Shown one piece after another: positions 49,601-61,640 of a stretch of DNA of 64,000 nucleotides. Each line of letters starts with the position of its first letter. The stretch's first letter is position 1. Source of the stretch: Combretum micranthum. Taxonomy: Eukaryota; Streptophyta; Magnoliopsida; Myrtales; Combretaceae. The position numbers and the translations under genes are program-made. The notes under the pieces were generated by a model. It was not told the origin of the DNA and made no database searches. It saw only the letters and a program-made list of their open reading frames with translations. The stretch covers positions 186,001 through 250,000 of the forward strand of contig JAMXBD010000643.1 in the NCBI GenBank assembly GCA_024138025.1. Reading direction: 5' to 3'.

Positions 49601-50346
49601 GCTCCATTGTTGATTTGTTTATTTTAATGAAAAGATAATAACTTATGGATTGATGCATTGCATTTAGTTAAGCTCGCGTGCCACTCCATGTGTGATTGTG
49701 TTACTGTGTTCTAGGCTTCGGCTCATCCTTGTTGTTGTTATTCTTTTCTACAGGTGTTGTTGTTATTGATGATGATGATGAGATGATGACTTGATGATGA
49801 TGTGGAGGTTGTTGATGTTGTTGTTCTTATTATTGTTGTTGATGTTGATGTTGATGAGGATGGTGATGGTGATGATGATGATTGATGATGTTTGTCCCGA
49901 GTTTTGGGCGATTCTGAAGATATGGGAGAATGAGTGAAGTGTGAGGATCGAGATATTACTTGTATTTTGTTTTGTTTTGTAAGAGGACTGGATATATTTA
50001 TAAATTGTATTTTCTTTTAAGGCTTGTTGATGCCCAATTGATTGTAAATGATTATCTTTCCCTAAGAGTAGATCATAAAGTGTTTTTATAAAGTTAGTTT
50101 CTTAGAAAACTAGTTTGCTCTGTAGGAAGTAGAAGTTTATAAGTTGTTTTATAAAATTTGATTTTCCGCTGCTAAATCTAGTTGTTGCCAGAATCTAATT
50201 GAATGATTTCACAATCTAAAATCGAATAGCAATGTTCAATATAAACACCTTCTTTTAAGACAACCTTACGTATAATTCATAAGAGTTCTACGTGGTTGGG
50301 GACTTGGTGTACTAAATTTGAGAATTGAGCATGTCAGATCTTTACA
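46607..50346 (+). mobile_element. Solo LTR, family A, copy 2 (3,740 bp)
   Basis: It splits the plant-mobile-domain pseudogene. It is flanked by CCGTG (46602-46606) and CCATG (50347-50351), a 5-bp TSD with one transition; the duplicated PMD copy at 46306 shows CCATG as the original site. Starts TGAAATACCCCAAAC and ends CTTTACA. Collinear with 1027-4261 (GGCAGGGCGATCTTCGCA near 48604, ATATCAACCCCCTGAG near 49528, GTGTGAGTGCTCCA near 49593). A GATGAT/TTG-rich stretch lies at 49740-49890, and a similar one occurs in copy 1. No coding capacity. Confidence 0.9.
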
Positions 50347-50809
50347 CCATGTGTATCCAATATTCCCTGTCACTACCTACTAATTAATGGGCCATTCAAA
50401 CAGCACAATAACGCCTTGTAATGTCAGCCCAACCTCTCTACGTGGCATGTAAAAGGTGTGGGCCTTTAGTCTACTCCTCTTTACTAGTGCAGTGATCAAA
50501 GCCCAATCTAACTATATGAATGGTAGACAAGCTATACTGAATAATCTAGCCTGCTTAAGGTAGGGTTCCACATGGGGATCATATGCAGCTTTCATCTCCT
50601 CTGGATTCTTCAATGATGCCTCACCCCATCTGCATATCACGGGTTTGTGCTCTTACAAAAATTAAATAAATCATAAATAAATTGACAATATGAATAGATC
50701 AATTCTACACATATTTTAACCCAGTTTTATACATCTCCATTCCATACTATCTATGATCTATGCACTGTTGCTAGGTCAATAATGATCTATCAGCTGGTCC
50801 TAAATCCAT
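50347..50809 (-). pseudogene. Plant mobile domain (MAIN-like) pseudogene, N-terminal part
   Basis: Starts at an ATG (50809) giving MDLGPADRSLL, a stop, QQC. Further on come VICRWGEASLKNPEEMKAAY, DPHVEPYLKQARLFSIACLP, LDWALITALVKRSRLKAHTF, YMPRREVGLTLQGVIVLFEW and VVTGNIGYTW. This is the well-known start of MAIN-like/PMD proteins (LDWALITALVERWRPETHTF style), with single-base stops. It begins only about 120 bp after the end of the MURA pseudogene, on the same strand. The solo LTR then interrupts it. Confidence 0.9.
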
Positions 50810-50929
50810 CTGTATAAAATAAAGTAAAGATTTGTTAGTTTTCTAGATAAAAATTGTTTTAATGTATAGTAATCAGTCATACAGTATAAACATGTCATAA
50901 TAAAAATAATAAAAAAAAACATTGTGAAT

Positions 50930-53721
50930 TTGCTATTCTAAGTTTGTTACCAATTGTTTAGATAAGTTCTTATATTGTGGTCTTTTTTCAACATTTTCCA
51001 CAACAATTTTTCGTAGGTTTCTCCTTTAATCCATTTCATTGTGGAATCTATTTGTTCTTGGTCTTCTTTTCTCTAGCCTTTTGTAGTGTAGATATATATA
51101 CATGGCATATGTTCCATAGTTTCCACGTCCACCTATCTCCTAGGAGCTGAAATTGCTTATGTAGCAGGCTAGCTGATTCTCCCAATGAAACCATCTTTCA
51201 ATTATTTGCATTAGATCCATTTTCACATGTGTCATGGTTGCAAAGGCATAGGAGCATGGTATTTTAAATGTTTACCACTTGTTGTTATTGAGGATATTAA
51301 TCATATGATAATGGCCACCCTTTCTCCCATAATCTGTAAAATAGACTTTTGTTTGCACCTCAAAAATTCCGGTCGTTTTGCGAAATGTAATCACCTTATG
51401 TTGAGTATTGTTCCTCTCCATCTTGCTATCTTAGTTTTAACCCATTTTTCGTGTGGTTGTAGAAATTTTATGGGACTGGACTGGACAAAACTTTTGGTCC
51501 CTTATTTGGTTTCTTTTATCGGTTATTCGATGGACAAAAACAATGCTAAGGCACGGGACAAGTTTTAAAAAGTTATCTCATATATTCCATGGTACAAAAA
51601 TCAAATGGATAGGACAAGCAGCTTCAATTTTGAAAATTCCAAAATTATCCTCACTTTTAGTCATCCCTTTCTTCTTTCCTAAATAATATGATGAATTAAT
51701 TAAATAAATATATTACAATATAAGGGTATAATGGTCAAAATATGATGTATTATCCTAAACTCATGTATGCTAAACACCTAAAATCACAAAAATCATTGTC
51801 TAGTACCATACATCAGACGTAGTACAAAGGAATTATTCTATCCAATACTCCTTGTATTGTGTTGTCCAACTCCTCTTATCTTGTCCAGTCCTTGCAACTA
51901 AACGCAACATTAGGATAGGTTTTTCCTTTCCTTATAGCCTTGTGTGTTTCATTATGGCTTTTATCAAAATAGCCAACACAATTATACAAAATTTTCATAA
52001 TCAAGGCTAATACAGACAATGATCTTGCACCTTTTAAAACTGCATTGTAGCTGTCACTTAAGTTTGTGATCACACGACCATTCTAAAACCTCCATTATAT
52101 GACCCTATCCACTACTCAAGTATGTCTTCAAAGTTTTAGAGCAATTGCGCATCTATTCCTCATCTCCTTCATATAGAATTCATATTTTCTTTCTATGTTT
52201 GAAATCCTACGGCTGTCACTAGCTTTTTCAAATAGCGATTTTGTATTTTGTGCTGAAATTGCTTGTAACATGTCTTATGCATAGTCTCCATTGTGCAAAA
52301 GGGGGCTGGCATCTAACATTGTTGTCCTTTAATGCTTTTATTGTACCGTTGTGACGATCACATATAAGACATAATATGTGATCATCATTACGTAATCCTT
52401 CAAGGTATCATTTTAACTTTTTTAACAACCATAACCATGTGTCAGCTATTTCCTTATCCACCAATGCAAATGCCAGTGGAATGATATGATTCTCTCCATC
52501 TACACAACATGCAATCAACAAATTATGTGGATATTTTCCATACAAAAATGTCCCATCAATACTGACAACGGTCCTGGTCTTCATTTTGTTGTCTAGTCGA
52601 GATTTCAACATCAAGGTTATCCTTCACTTGACCCAAGAAACATTGTCTCATGAATGTTTGGTCAAGCTGTAGATGATCCTGTATGAAGCTCTTGTTTGTG
52701 CATGTGTGTAGGACCATCAACATTGGTAATCACAAAGGCGAAAATCCTAACATTTTTGGCATCCATGAAGTCATCATTCACAATTACTAGTTGTCTTGGC
52801 TTCACAAACCACATTCCATATCATCTTATTTAACTCTGTCACTATAAAGTTATATTGATTCTTAATATGCCTCATTTTCACCGCATAGACCAAATAAGCA
52901 TTAGTTTTAAACCTCATTCCAGTATTGAATTTAGTACCTAAACGTAAGTCTTTATATTTAAGGAATTCTTTCTCATAAGATGCATAACCGTCACCAACAT
53001 CCATATTACTAAGAAATGGAATAGGATCTTGGAATGAACTTTCATTAGTTTATCGGTCTGCTTGAGAACTTTCTACAACATTGCCTTCATGAAGAAGTTT
53101 ATTTTTATTTAGAGACTCGTTTTCGTCACTTGATGTGTCGATTTCAAGTGGCATCCCGTTCTCCTCATCTTGATTCTCCTCAAATATTATTTCATATTCT
53201 AAATCAATGTCTTCTAGGCCTCTCCATCTCTTCCTCAATATCATTTGCAATGTAAACGTTTTCTTTAGCATTTGACATTGAAGTATTTCTATATTTGTTT
53301 GAACATTTACAGACTCTCATGTCACCAGTCTTTTTGGTACAACTGTTTGACCCACCATATTTTGCTCCACAGGCATAGTTAAGATATTTTTAACTTCAAC
53401 ATACAGTTGTTGAAGGCATGTCATACCAAATGCCTTTGCAATATCAATAAGAGCTTCAACATCCACACTAGTACTAATATTTTTTAGCATGACTTCTTTG
53501 TAAGTTTGGCCATTGATCGATACCAGCTTATGGTACATTTTATATTTGGTTCCTCTAAGATCAATTCTCAACTCTTCACATACCATGTTCAAGAGCTTGC
53601 TATAATCACTATCCATCCTTACATTTATATTCCTTAGTGATCCCCTATCATAATGTAGTCCATCATGACCTTGCAAAATCTTGCTATTGGCAAAAAGAGA
53701 AATTTTTACATAATTTGTCAT
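50930..53721 (-). pseudogene. Mutator-like transposase (MURA), broken
   Basis: N-terminus MTNYVKISLFANSK, an acidic linker, then a MuDR-type DNA-binding segment LGTKFNTGMRFKTNAYLVYAV and HTCTNKSFIQDHLQLDQTFM-like text (53000-52640). The catalytic core follows: TVVSIDGTFLYGKY (first Asp), DTWLWLLKKL, CLICDRHNGT (second Asp), CIRHVTSNF (Cys/His motif), NLSDSYNAVLKGARSL. After a small inverted-repeat insertion (about 51475-51895) it resumes with VITFRKTTGIFEVQT, IPCSYAFATM (SWIM-like) and RPRTNRFHNEMD. A segment between DNA-binding and core domains seems deleted, and stops and shifts are frequent. It cuts and pastes Mutator-like DNA in intact relatives; this copy is dead. Confidence 0.9.
51475..51895. 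mobile_element. Small inverted-repeat insertion in MURA (ends approximate)
   Basis: Left edge GGACTGGACTGGACAAAAC, right edge CTTGTCCAGTCC; the arms GGACTGGACAA are inverted. MURA text stops at the right edge (VAFS) and resumes beyond the left edge. The inside is AT-rich and non-coding. I could not fix a TSD. Confidence 0.6.
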
Positions 53722-54168
53722 TGCTAATGTTCATTTAGACATACAATAACATAATATAGATCAATCATGCTAGTTGTGTAATGTTAGGTAATCAAAGTGC
53801 ATGTATGATATGCATGGTTATTTCATTGCTTTGTAATTTCCATTCCATCCATTCTTCCATTTTTATTCACCATCATTTCATTCAATTCTTAACTGCTATG
53901 AAATACTAATCTTAATAAATCTCCATGATATCTAGAGTAAAACTATCTGAATACACATGTTCACATACTTCTTTTTTGAGATAATCCAATGAAACATTAG
54001 TCAAAGTAACTTTATGAACTATAGATACAAAGGAATGTGTTTATAACCATGGACTATTGACTTACGTGGCTCAAATTGATGGAATATTGACCTTATGTTG
54101 ATGGTAGGACTAAACAACAGCTTTATAACCATGGACTATTGACCCTACGTGGCTTAAATTGATAATAT
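53722..54168. other. Stretch upstream of MURA with a short repeat
   Basis: TTTATAACCATGGACTATTGAC occurs at about 54038 and 54123 (first bases shown), each followed by a C(T)ACGTGGCT(C/T)AAATTGAT segment. A related CTTATGTAGATGCTAGACTAA lies at 55842, after the LTR insertion. This is probably a fragment of an older repeat; the left end of the Mutator element could lie here but I could not find it. Confidence 0.5.
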
Positions 54169-55830
54169 TAATAGGTTCAAAAGACCAAGTTTAAAATTTA
54201 TAAATTTTCTAAGTCATTTTCCTTTCAACTATGGTCTTACAGGTCAAGTGTACCCATCAGATGTAGCATAGAGAAACGATCTATGTCATATTCCTAGGGA
54301 ACGTTGATGAGTACTTCTATTCACTCTTTTCCTATTATCAAGCCAAAAATTCATATTCAGTTTTATATACATAGAAACTAAATTAAGTCTAATATTCATG
54401 AATTTCATAGCAGCATACAAAAGGATAAATCAATTCACAAGGTTGCTTGGTTCATGCTTCACCTAAGATCTATTCATGTGACTCAAGAAATTTCTCAAAA
54501 AGTTGTGTTGATTATTGAATCATCAATTCACTAAATTATTCTAAGGCTTCTCTCAAAGTCAAAAGCACCTAAACCTAAGCCAAACTGTCAAAATCTCTTC
54601 CAAACTATTAGCAACTTAAATTTGCATAAAGAACAAAATTCCTTCGTTTTAAAGCAAAAGCAATGAATTTCAAAACGAGTGACAGAAGATTTCACCATCC
54701 CTATCTCTAGGTGATTATGAGCAATCTCATCAATAGCTTTAGATCTATTCATTCAATCAACCCCTTGGTCTATTTTAAAAAAAAATCAAACATGAATCCA
54801 ATAGCATGCACCATCCAATTAGACTCATTATTTAGGCGCAAGCTCTTGAATACAATAAAATCAACACGTTTTAAAATTAAGAACAAAGGATCACATGAAA
54901 TCAATCAATAATCCACAATACCCAAGCAATATTAAACTATCCCTCCATAGATAAAAAAAAAAAAAAGCAATAACAAGGAGAAATAGAAAGGATCTAAAAT
55001 TAGATTTAGTAATACAAACAATATTCCTTGATGGATTAATACGCTCAAGCACAAACGCTGCTATGAAAATACACAAAAGTGTAAGGATGTTTTCTCTTCT
55101 TACTACTTTTTCTCTTGCCTTTGTCTCTCTTTTTTATTCTTCTCTCCATCTTCATTTTATAATGATCTTTGCATAAATAGAATTGAATGCTCATTGATGT
55201 AGGAAAAGGACAGTTACAGAAGTTACGATTCTCTTGGCTTTCCAAAATAACACCCTTTTAATACCCAATAGGCATTTCTTTAATACATGGGGGGTTACTA
55301 TTCAATAAAAAAGCCGTTTCTCAAAACATAACGGACTGCCAATCGACAGGAATGATGACGAGGTGTGTTGCTAGGGTGTGTCGAGCTGTTTTCCTTTATG
55401 TGAAAATTGACATGGCTGGAGACACGACTTGTCCTTTAACCATGTCACAAGTTACACACTCCATGGAATCGACACAACTGGGGACAGGTGTCACAAAAAT
55501 GTCCCTTGTAAAGTTAATCTTCTAGATTGACATGATTTGTGATAGGTCATGTCACTGAGCTTGTCTTTTCAAAACTTGAGTTTTAGCCCTCAATTGTGCT
55601 TTTACCCGACATGATTGAAAGACATGGCATATCCTTATTGTGTTGACCACTTTTTGTCTCCAAACTTTTCATTTTTGACCCATTTGTTTTCTTTTTATGA
55701 AATAACTCTTTTAAAGACCTGAAAGCATAAATTAATATTTTTAAGTGTCAAATTCACAATATTTATCAATAAAATGACCAATAAAAGTCCATTTTGGCAT
55801 TCATAAAATAGGAATAATTTTGGTTCATCA
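54169..55830 (-). mobile_element. Solo LTR, Athila-like style (1,662 bp)
   Basis: Flanked by AATAT (54164-54168 and 55831-55835). On the minus strand it starts TGATGAACCAAAATTATTCC and ends GAACCTATTA (CA changed to TA). The flanks rejoin to match the neighbouring repeat copy (AATTGATGGAATATTGACC at 54067). It has palindromes at 55409-55447 and 55529-55553. No coding region; frames at 54711-55245 have no domain. The Athila comparison rests on general style only. Confidence 0.78.
55409..55553. repeat. Palindromes in the Athila-like LTR
   Basis: GACATGG...CCATGTC (55409-55447) and GACATGA...TCATGTC (55529-55553), with GACACGACTTGTC inside the first. The arrangement is similar to the hairpin clusters in LTR families A and C. 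Confidence 0.75.
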
Positions 55831-55835
55831 AATAT

Positions 55836-57790
55836 TTACCTTATGTAGATGCTAGACTAAACAATAGCTTTATACAAGGACTAAAACTAATGGACTAAAC
55901 AACAACTCAAACTCCCATACCAAACAGTAGCTTTATGGCAATTCTAATGTCGAATAGAAGAAATAAAGTGATATGAATTGGACATTAATATCAATATAAT
56001 ATCCTAAAGTATTTTTAATGGGTTTGAGCATTAGAATAAAACCTGTTATTAACAACAAAGGAAAAAAATCATAAACACTTTACTTAATCTAAGGTCCAAA
56101 AACAACAGCAACACAAACAACAAGCACAAGCACCACATGACAATTACAGTTAGTTAGTTTGAAAATGAAGTCATCTTAATTAATTCTCACCTTAGTGCTC
56201 AGTTGAGCTAAGGTAGTACTTGTTGTAGTGGTTGTGAGAGAGACCTAAATCTCAATTTCAAGAAATAGAGGAAGATTTCAACACAAACTCTACAAACATT
56301 GAATCAAACATTATCAGTGTTTTTTATGAACCTAATTCTACACTTTTAGTGAACATACAAGTAAAAATTGAAAAATTTTACAAATAAAAAGGTGATTGTT
56401 ACCTTATAGATCATATACGAGGTTTCAATTGCCTTTAAAGATAAAAAAAATCTTCAAAAAATTTGACAAATAGTATACACACGGTAGGATTTTTGAAACC
56501 GAGAGCAACTATGTATCACACGAGTGAGGAAGAAGAAGTTATACAATGAGAATAAATTAACTTGTATCGCATACAAAAAGAGCAATACAAGGTCCAATAC
56601 AACGTGTTTCATTAAAAGTCTGTATAGCTTACGGTACATGGGATACGTATGTATCACATAAAGAAGGAGAAATACAAGGTGTAATACGCACCATTTGATT
56701 TAAAAGACTATGTGTCACTCCTTATATATGCAATACAAGGATTGGTGTAGTCTCTTCCATAAACCAGTTTGTATCGCATAGGGTACATGTGACACATTTA
56801 TTGCATATTGTAGGAGCGATACATGACTTTTATAACTTTTTCTGGGCTAAGTCGCTATATCACACCTTATACATGAGACACAAATAGAAATTTCGATATC
56901 TTCAGTCAAACATGACATAGCGATACCAATTTGGTAGTTACTTTTGCACAATTTATTTGTGTAATTTTTTTCTTATACAATAGTACCACGTGTTTTATAC
57001 TAAATATCACCAATCAACTACACTTCTCAATTAATCAAATATGCAATTATGTTTTCACTACACAATCAAGGAAGACATTAGTCAATAACTAAATACCATA
57101 TTTGATATGGGCATCTTATTAATTCAATAAGCTAGGGTGATTATGAAAGTAGCATGAGGTTTCACATTCAAAAGACAAATCTTAAAGACTATTTTCTTTT
57201 TGTTTGTAACTCTGTGTGTGTGTGTGTGTGTTGTTGAATATGTAGATGAAGATCAAGACCAATTCATCAAATTGTGTCCAAAAAGCTTAACTTGAGATGA
57301 TTAAGCAGTTATTTCTTGACCAAGTCATCAATAACTCATTAAATTATGGTTGTGAGACGCTTAATGTTGATTGGAGGTATTGCTAGAAGAATTGTTAACA
57401 AAGGTAGTATAAAATCAAATTAAGTAATTATTGTACAATAACTGAATCAATAAGTCTTATTTGTTTCAATCATGTGAATTGATTAAATTTTGATCAAAAT
57501 TAATGCAATAAGACTTGATGCAGGGTTCTTGAAATTTTAAATTTGTTAAAAAGGGTGATCTATAGTGCTAATGGTGAAGCGAGCTAGACTTGTGATTTAT
57601 GAATCTAAGATTTGTATAACTTTAATCAACATAATAGATTAAATGTCACACTTGAAGAAGGGGATATATCAAACTAAACATGATATTGTAAAACTCGATT
57701 TAGTTTACCAAGCTAGATTAGTCTTATCAACTAAATTTGATTAAAAAAGTTACAAATTTCAAATATTATTAGTAAAAATCCAAGCAAGTT
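55836..57790. other. AT-rich stretch with no supported gene
   Basis: Contains a (TG)n microsatellite at 57213-57231. Around 56470-56880 the text repeats GTATC(G/A)CA and AATACAAGG motifs at irregular spacing, possibly a decayed repeat. No domain seen in the short frames. Confidence 0.5.
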
Positions 57791-57799
57791 TTAGTAAAT

Positions 57800-60700
57800 C
57801 ATGTACAAGGTGTACAACACAATTAGGAAACGCATCGAAGTAGTGCAATTTATGTTGATAACAATATAAATAACAAGATAAGAGAAATATAAACCATGAA
57901 TTATAAATAAAGTCAATTACAATTCTTAGGGGCTTACCCCATCTAATGTCCTCAAATCATATATATACAATTCCTAGAGATCTCCAAATTATCAACATAT
58001 CATATATTACTTATGAGGAAATTTTCAAGAATGTAAATTCATCCTATACTTCCACTTCTTCCATAAAAGCTAAAAAAACCACAGTGATTCCCTTAATGTC
58101 CCGATCTTCGAATGGAGCCACTAGAATACCTGTTTCAACAAAAGTCTATGGGTGTGTAAACTTGCAACATGCTTATGAGATATTCCCTTTATTCTTACTG
58201 TAATTTAAACAAGTTTATTAATTTTCATTCACATGTGCAAAAACCACATGTTACAAACAATTATATATGATTATCCGGATACCATACATAGAATATATTT
58301 ACGCTCTCCGTATCGAGGGTTAGGGAATTGGATTTGAAGATCTACACTATCTTCACTGCTAATCCATGATCAGCCTATTCATAGGAGTTCATCGAATGCA
58401 ACTCATCTTGGGTCGTATCCCCGATATGCTTTAGTTCCTTAAGAATGAGATTAGCCTTTGGTCCTTCTAATTCCTCACATAAGAGTAATAGTCTTTATTA
58501 TGTGACTCGACGAATGCAATGCGTATCCATTTAATTTATATTAAGGCCAAGTATAATTAAAGTATGCTTGAGGGTGATCAAACAGGCATCAAATACGCAT
58601 AAGCAACATATAATATTAATAATATATTTAAACAATCATTTGTTGGTTTTGATATGCTTAGCATCCTTTGTCACACATACATAAAAGTATTTACATATAA
58701 CCTCATACATACTCATTTTATCTTGTACCTACAAATTTAATGCAACAACCAACAAGCACAAGCAAGGTAACGAAATCATGAAGAAAAACTCACATATTTA
58801 TATTGTAATCTGCTTAGTTGTAATAATCCTTAAAAGGAGAGTCTCGTATTCCTCATCACCTAGATAAAACATACCTAAAATGAGAATTCCATAGAGGTTC
58901 TACTTAGACTCTATTTATTGTTTGTGTTATATTTCTCAGTTGTTAAAATTTCAATTTAAAATTGTTATAACTTACTCATTTTAACTCGGAATTTCGCATA
59001 TTAGTATTCATTTTCTACCTACTCGAGAAGATTTATCTATTTCTAAGGTTATTGTTAGCTTTTAAGGTCATTAAGGTATCGAAAAAGGATGGTACAGATT
59101 CGTCCTATAATTCCTAGCCCTTAATTCTTGCATTTTCCAAAGTTCTACTTCACTTAGATACTTCATAGCAACCATATAAATATTTCTACCTTTGAGAATC
59201 ATCTAGTATTAACATTAACTCATATTTTATGCATAATCCTAGTAATGTTGTTTCAAAAGTAATTTTGTAAAACATTCTTGGTAGATAGTAACAATGTTGA
59301 GTTTTATGAGAAATCATTTTCTTGACTTGTGATAAAATGTGTCATCTTAAAATTTATAAATATGTGACTTAACAAAATTTATGGCTTAATATATACGTTG
59401 TAACCCAAAGGGTCTTATGTAAAAATTCCCTACATTTTATTTGGGTTTGACTTGTTATGAAATAACATTCTAAGTGTATTTTCCTTTAAATTCTTATCGG
59501 GTTTGGTTTTTCAAACAAAGTTTTAATACTTAGGTCTTCCAAGTGTGAAATTTAACTAAAGAAATTCATGTTTTTATATTTACTTTGAATTGATAAGTAT
59601 CTTGTTTTTTGTATTAGTCTCCCTTTAACTAATTATTATCTATAGCATGTATTTCTATGTGTTAGTTACTAAAATTTACTCTAGGTAGGAATTCCTTAAA
59701 AAATTGTTTTTAGTTTTGGATAGAAAGAATTGTATGAAAGACTTGTTTTAAGCTTTTGTTTTTGATAAAAAGAGTTGTTCATGTTTTAAGAGTATGTTTA
59801 TGGACAATATTGCATAACAAGGAATTATCAACATTTAAAATTTTGGAAAGAACTTATAATTTCTAATTTCTTGTAAGAGAATTACCTAATTATTAAAATC
59901 ATTATTTTTACACTCACTTAGCTTTATGAAAGTAAATTTATTTTCTAAACTTGATTCTTTATGCTGGTTACTACTTTTACTCTGAGTAGATTTGAACTGT
60001 AAAATAATTTTAAGTTTGTCATATGGGAGAAATTTGACTTGTTCTTGGTTTTTAGCAAAATATTGATACATATACTTTAGGAAAAATTTTAAGGAAAGTT
60101 TTGCATAACAAAAAATTATTAACATTTTACTTTAAGCATTTTTTAAGAAAGTGTGGTTGATCAACTATTCTTATTCTTAAAGAAAAATTTCCTAAGAGTT
60201 GAAAATTAACTATCTTGAAAGATAAGTCTCATTTTATGAGATAAGAAATAATTTATATTTTCATTTAAATTTTTTTTATTAAGACAACAACATCACTCCA
60301 TAACCATGCATGCATATGAATCTAGTAGTTATACTAAGAAATAATCTATTTGCATAAGCTTAGGTAGTAATGAGTGATAAAAAATCAAATAAGAAAATAT
60401 AGAGAAAATAAAGATATGGAAGTCTTAGCTTAATATCAAGACTTCCTAGGACTTGAACAAATTTCAGTCACTATAAAAATAAAAGAAAATAAAATTAATA
60501 AAAGCATAAATGAAAAAAAAACATAGAAATCTTAGATTTATTTCGAGGCTTTTTAAGACTTAGAAATGGACAAGTCATCTATAAAATAAGAAAAGCAAGA
60601 AAAATAATTATGGGAGTTTAGACTTTAGCAAGGCTCCTCAAACTTGAATATAACCAGTCTCATAAATAAAGCAAAACAAATAAATAAAAAAATTATGGAA

Positions 60701-61640
60701 GTCTTAGATTAATTTTCAAGGCTTTCAGGACTTAGATTATGGACAAATTCCCTTTTGTTTTGACTTAACTAAAGACAAGTCTAAGACTAAAAGTTGATTA
60801 GTCTTATTATTTACAGAAAATAGATAATCAAAGCATTAGATAAAAGTTAAATTAGTGAGCATTAGGCTCTAAAAGAATATATACATATTAATATGTAGAG
60901 AGTTGAGTTAGTAACACTAATAATACATAAACATAAACGTGATCATGAAGTTAGACATGATATAAACAATATGTTGTCTACACATTTTCAATCCCTAGCA
61001 TATGCATAATGAGGATTTTATATGGAAAATTCAACATATATATTTTTCATATCATATAACATAATCTATGAAGGAGGTTTAATGTTTACCTATGGTAGTT
61101 GATGAAAAAAGAATTTGAGAGAACTTAGGATTTGTGTATGGATGAAAGAAGGAAGGAAAGTGTTTGAGAAAAGTTTTAGAGAGAAAAATTATTGAGAAAA
61201 ATTGATAGAGTTTTGTTAAGGTGAAAGAAAAATGTGTAGAAAGTGAAGAAGGGAAGGGGTATTTATAGAAGGAAAAATGAGGAATAAAAGATGTAAAAAT
61301 AAATGAAAAATAAAATAAAATTGACAGAAAAGATGGCGAGAGGTTGTAGCTACCACTAACAAAAGAGTGGGAAAATTTTTAATTTAAGTAGAAAAATATA
61401 ATGAAGAATAAGAGAAATTAAGTAAAAAATATAGTAAAATTTTATAGAAAAAGAAAATTATAAGATATATAAGAGATATGTGTAAGAAAAAATAGAGAGG
61501 TGAATAGTAGTAAATAGTAAATGAATAGTAAACTAGACAAATAAATTACCGATAGAAATAAAAATAAGCGTAAATAGGCTGTATCTGGCATTTTTAGAAG
61601 CAGAAAAATTTGTAATTGATATTTTTATGAAACGATAAAT
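57800..61640 (-). mobile_element. LTR, family B, copy 3 (ends not resolved)
   Basis: It runs parallel to copy 1 and antiparallel to copy 2. The clearest match is AACTCGGAATTTCGCATA at about 58979-58996. CTATAAATACCCC lies on the minus strand at 61257-61269, with a GAAAGAA-rich leader. AAAATTTGTAATTGATATTT near 61609 mirrors the start side of copy 2. I could not find a TSD or exact ends. No coding region; the frames 57946-58203 and 59886-60125 have no domain. Confidence 0.72.
61259..61269 (-). promoter_or_regulatory. Probable TATA box of LTR family B copy 3
   Basis: Reads CTATAAATACC on the minus strand, at the same place relative to the leader as in the other two copies. Confidence 0.55.
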
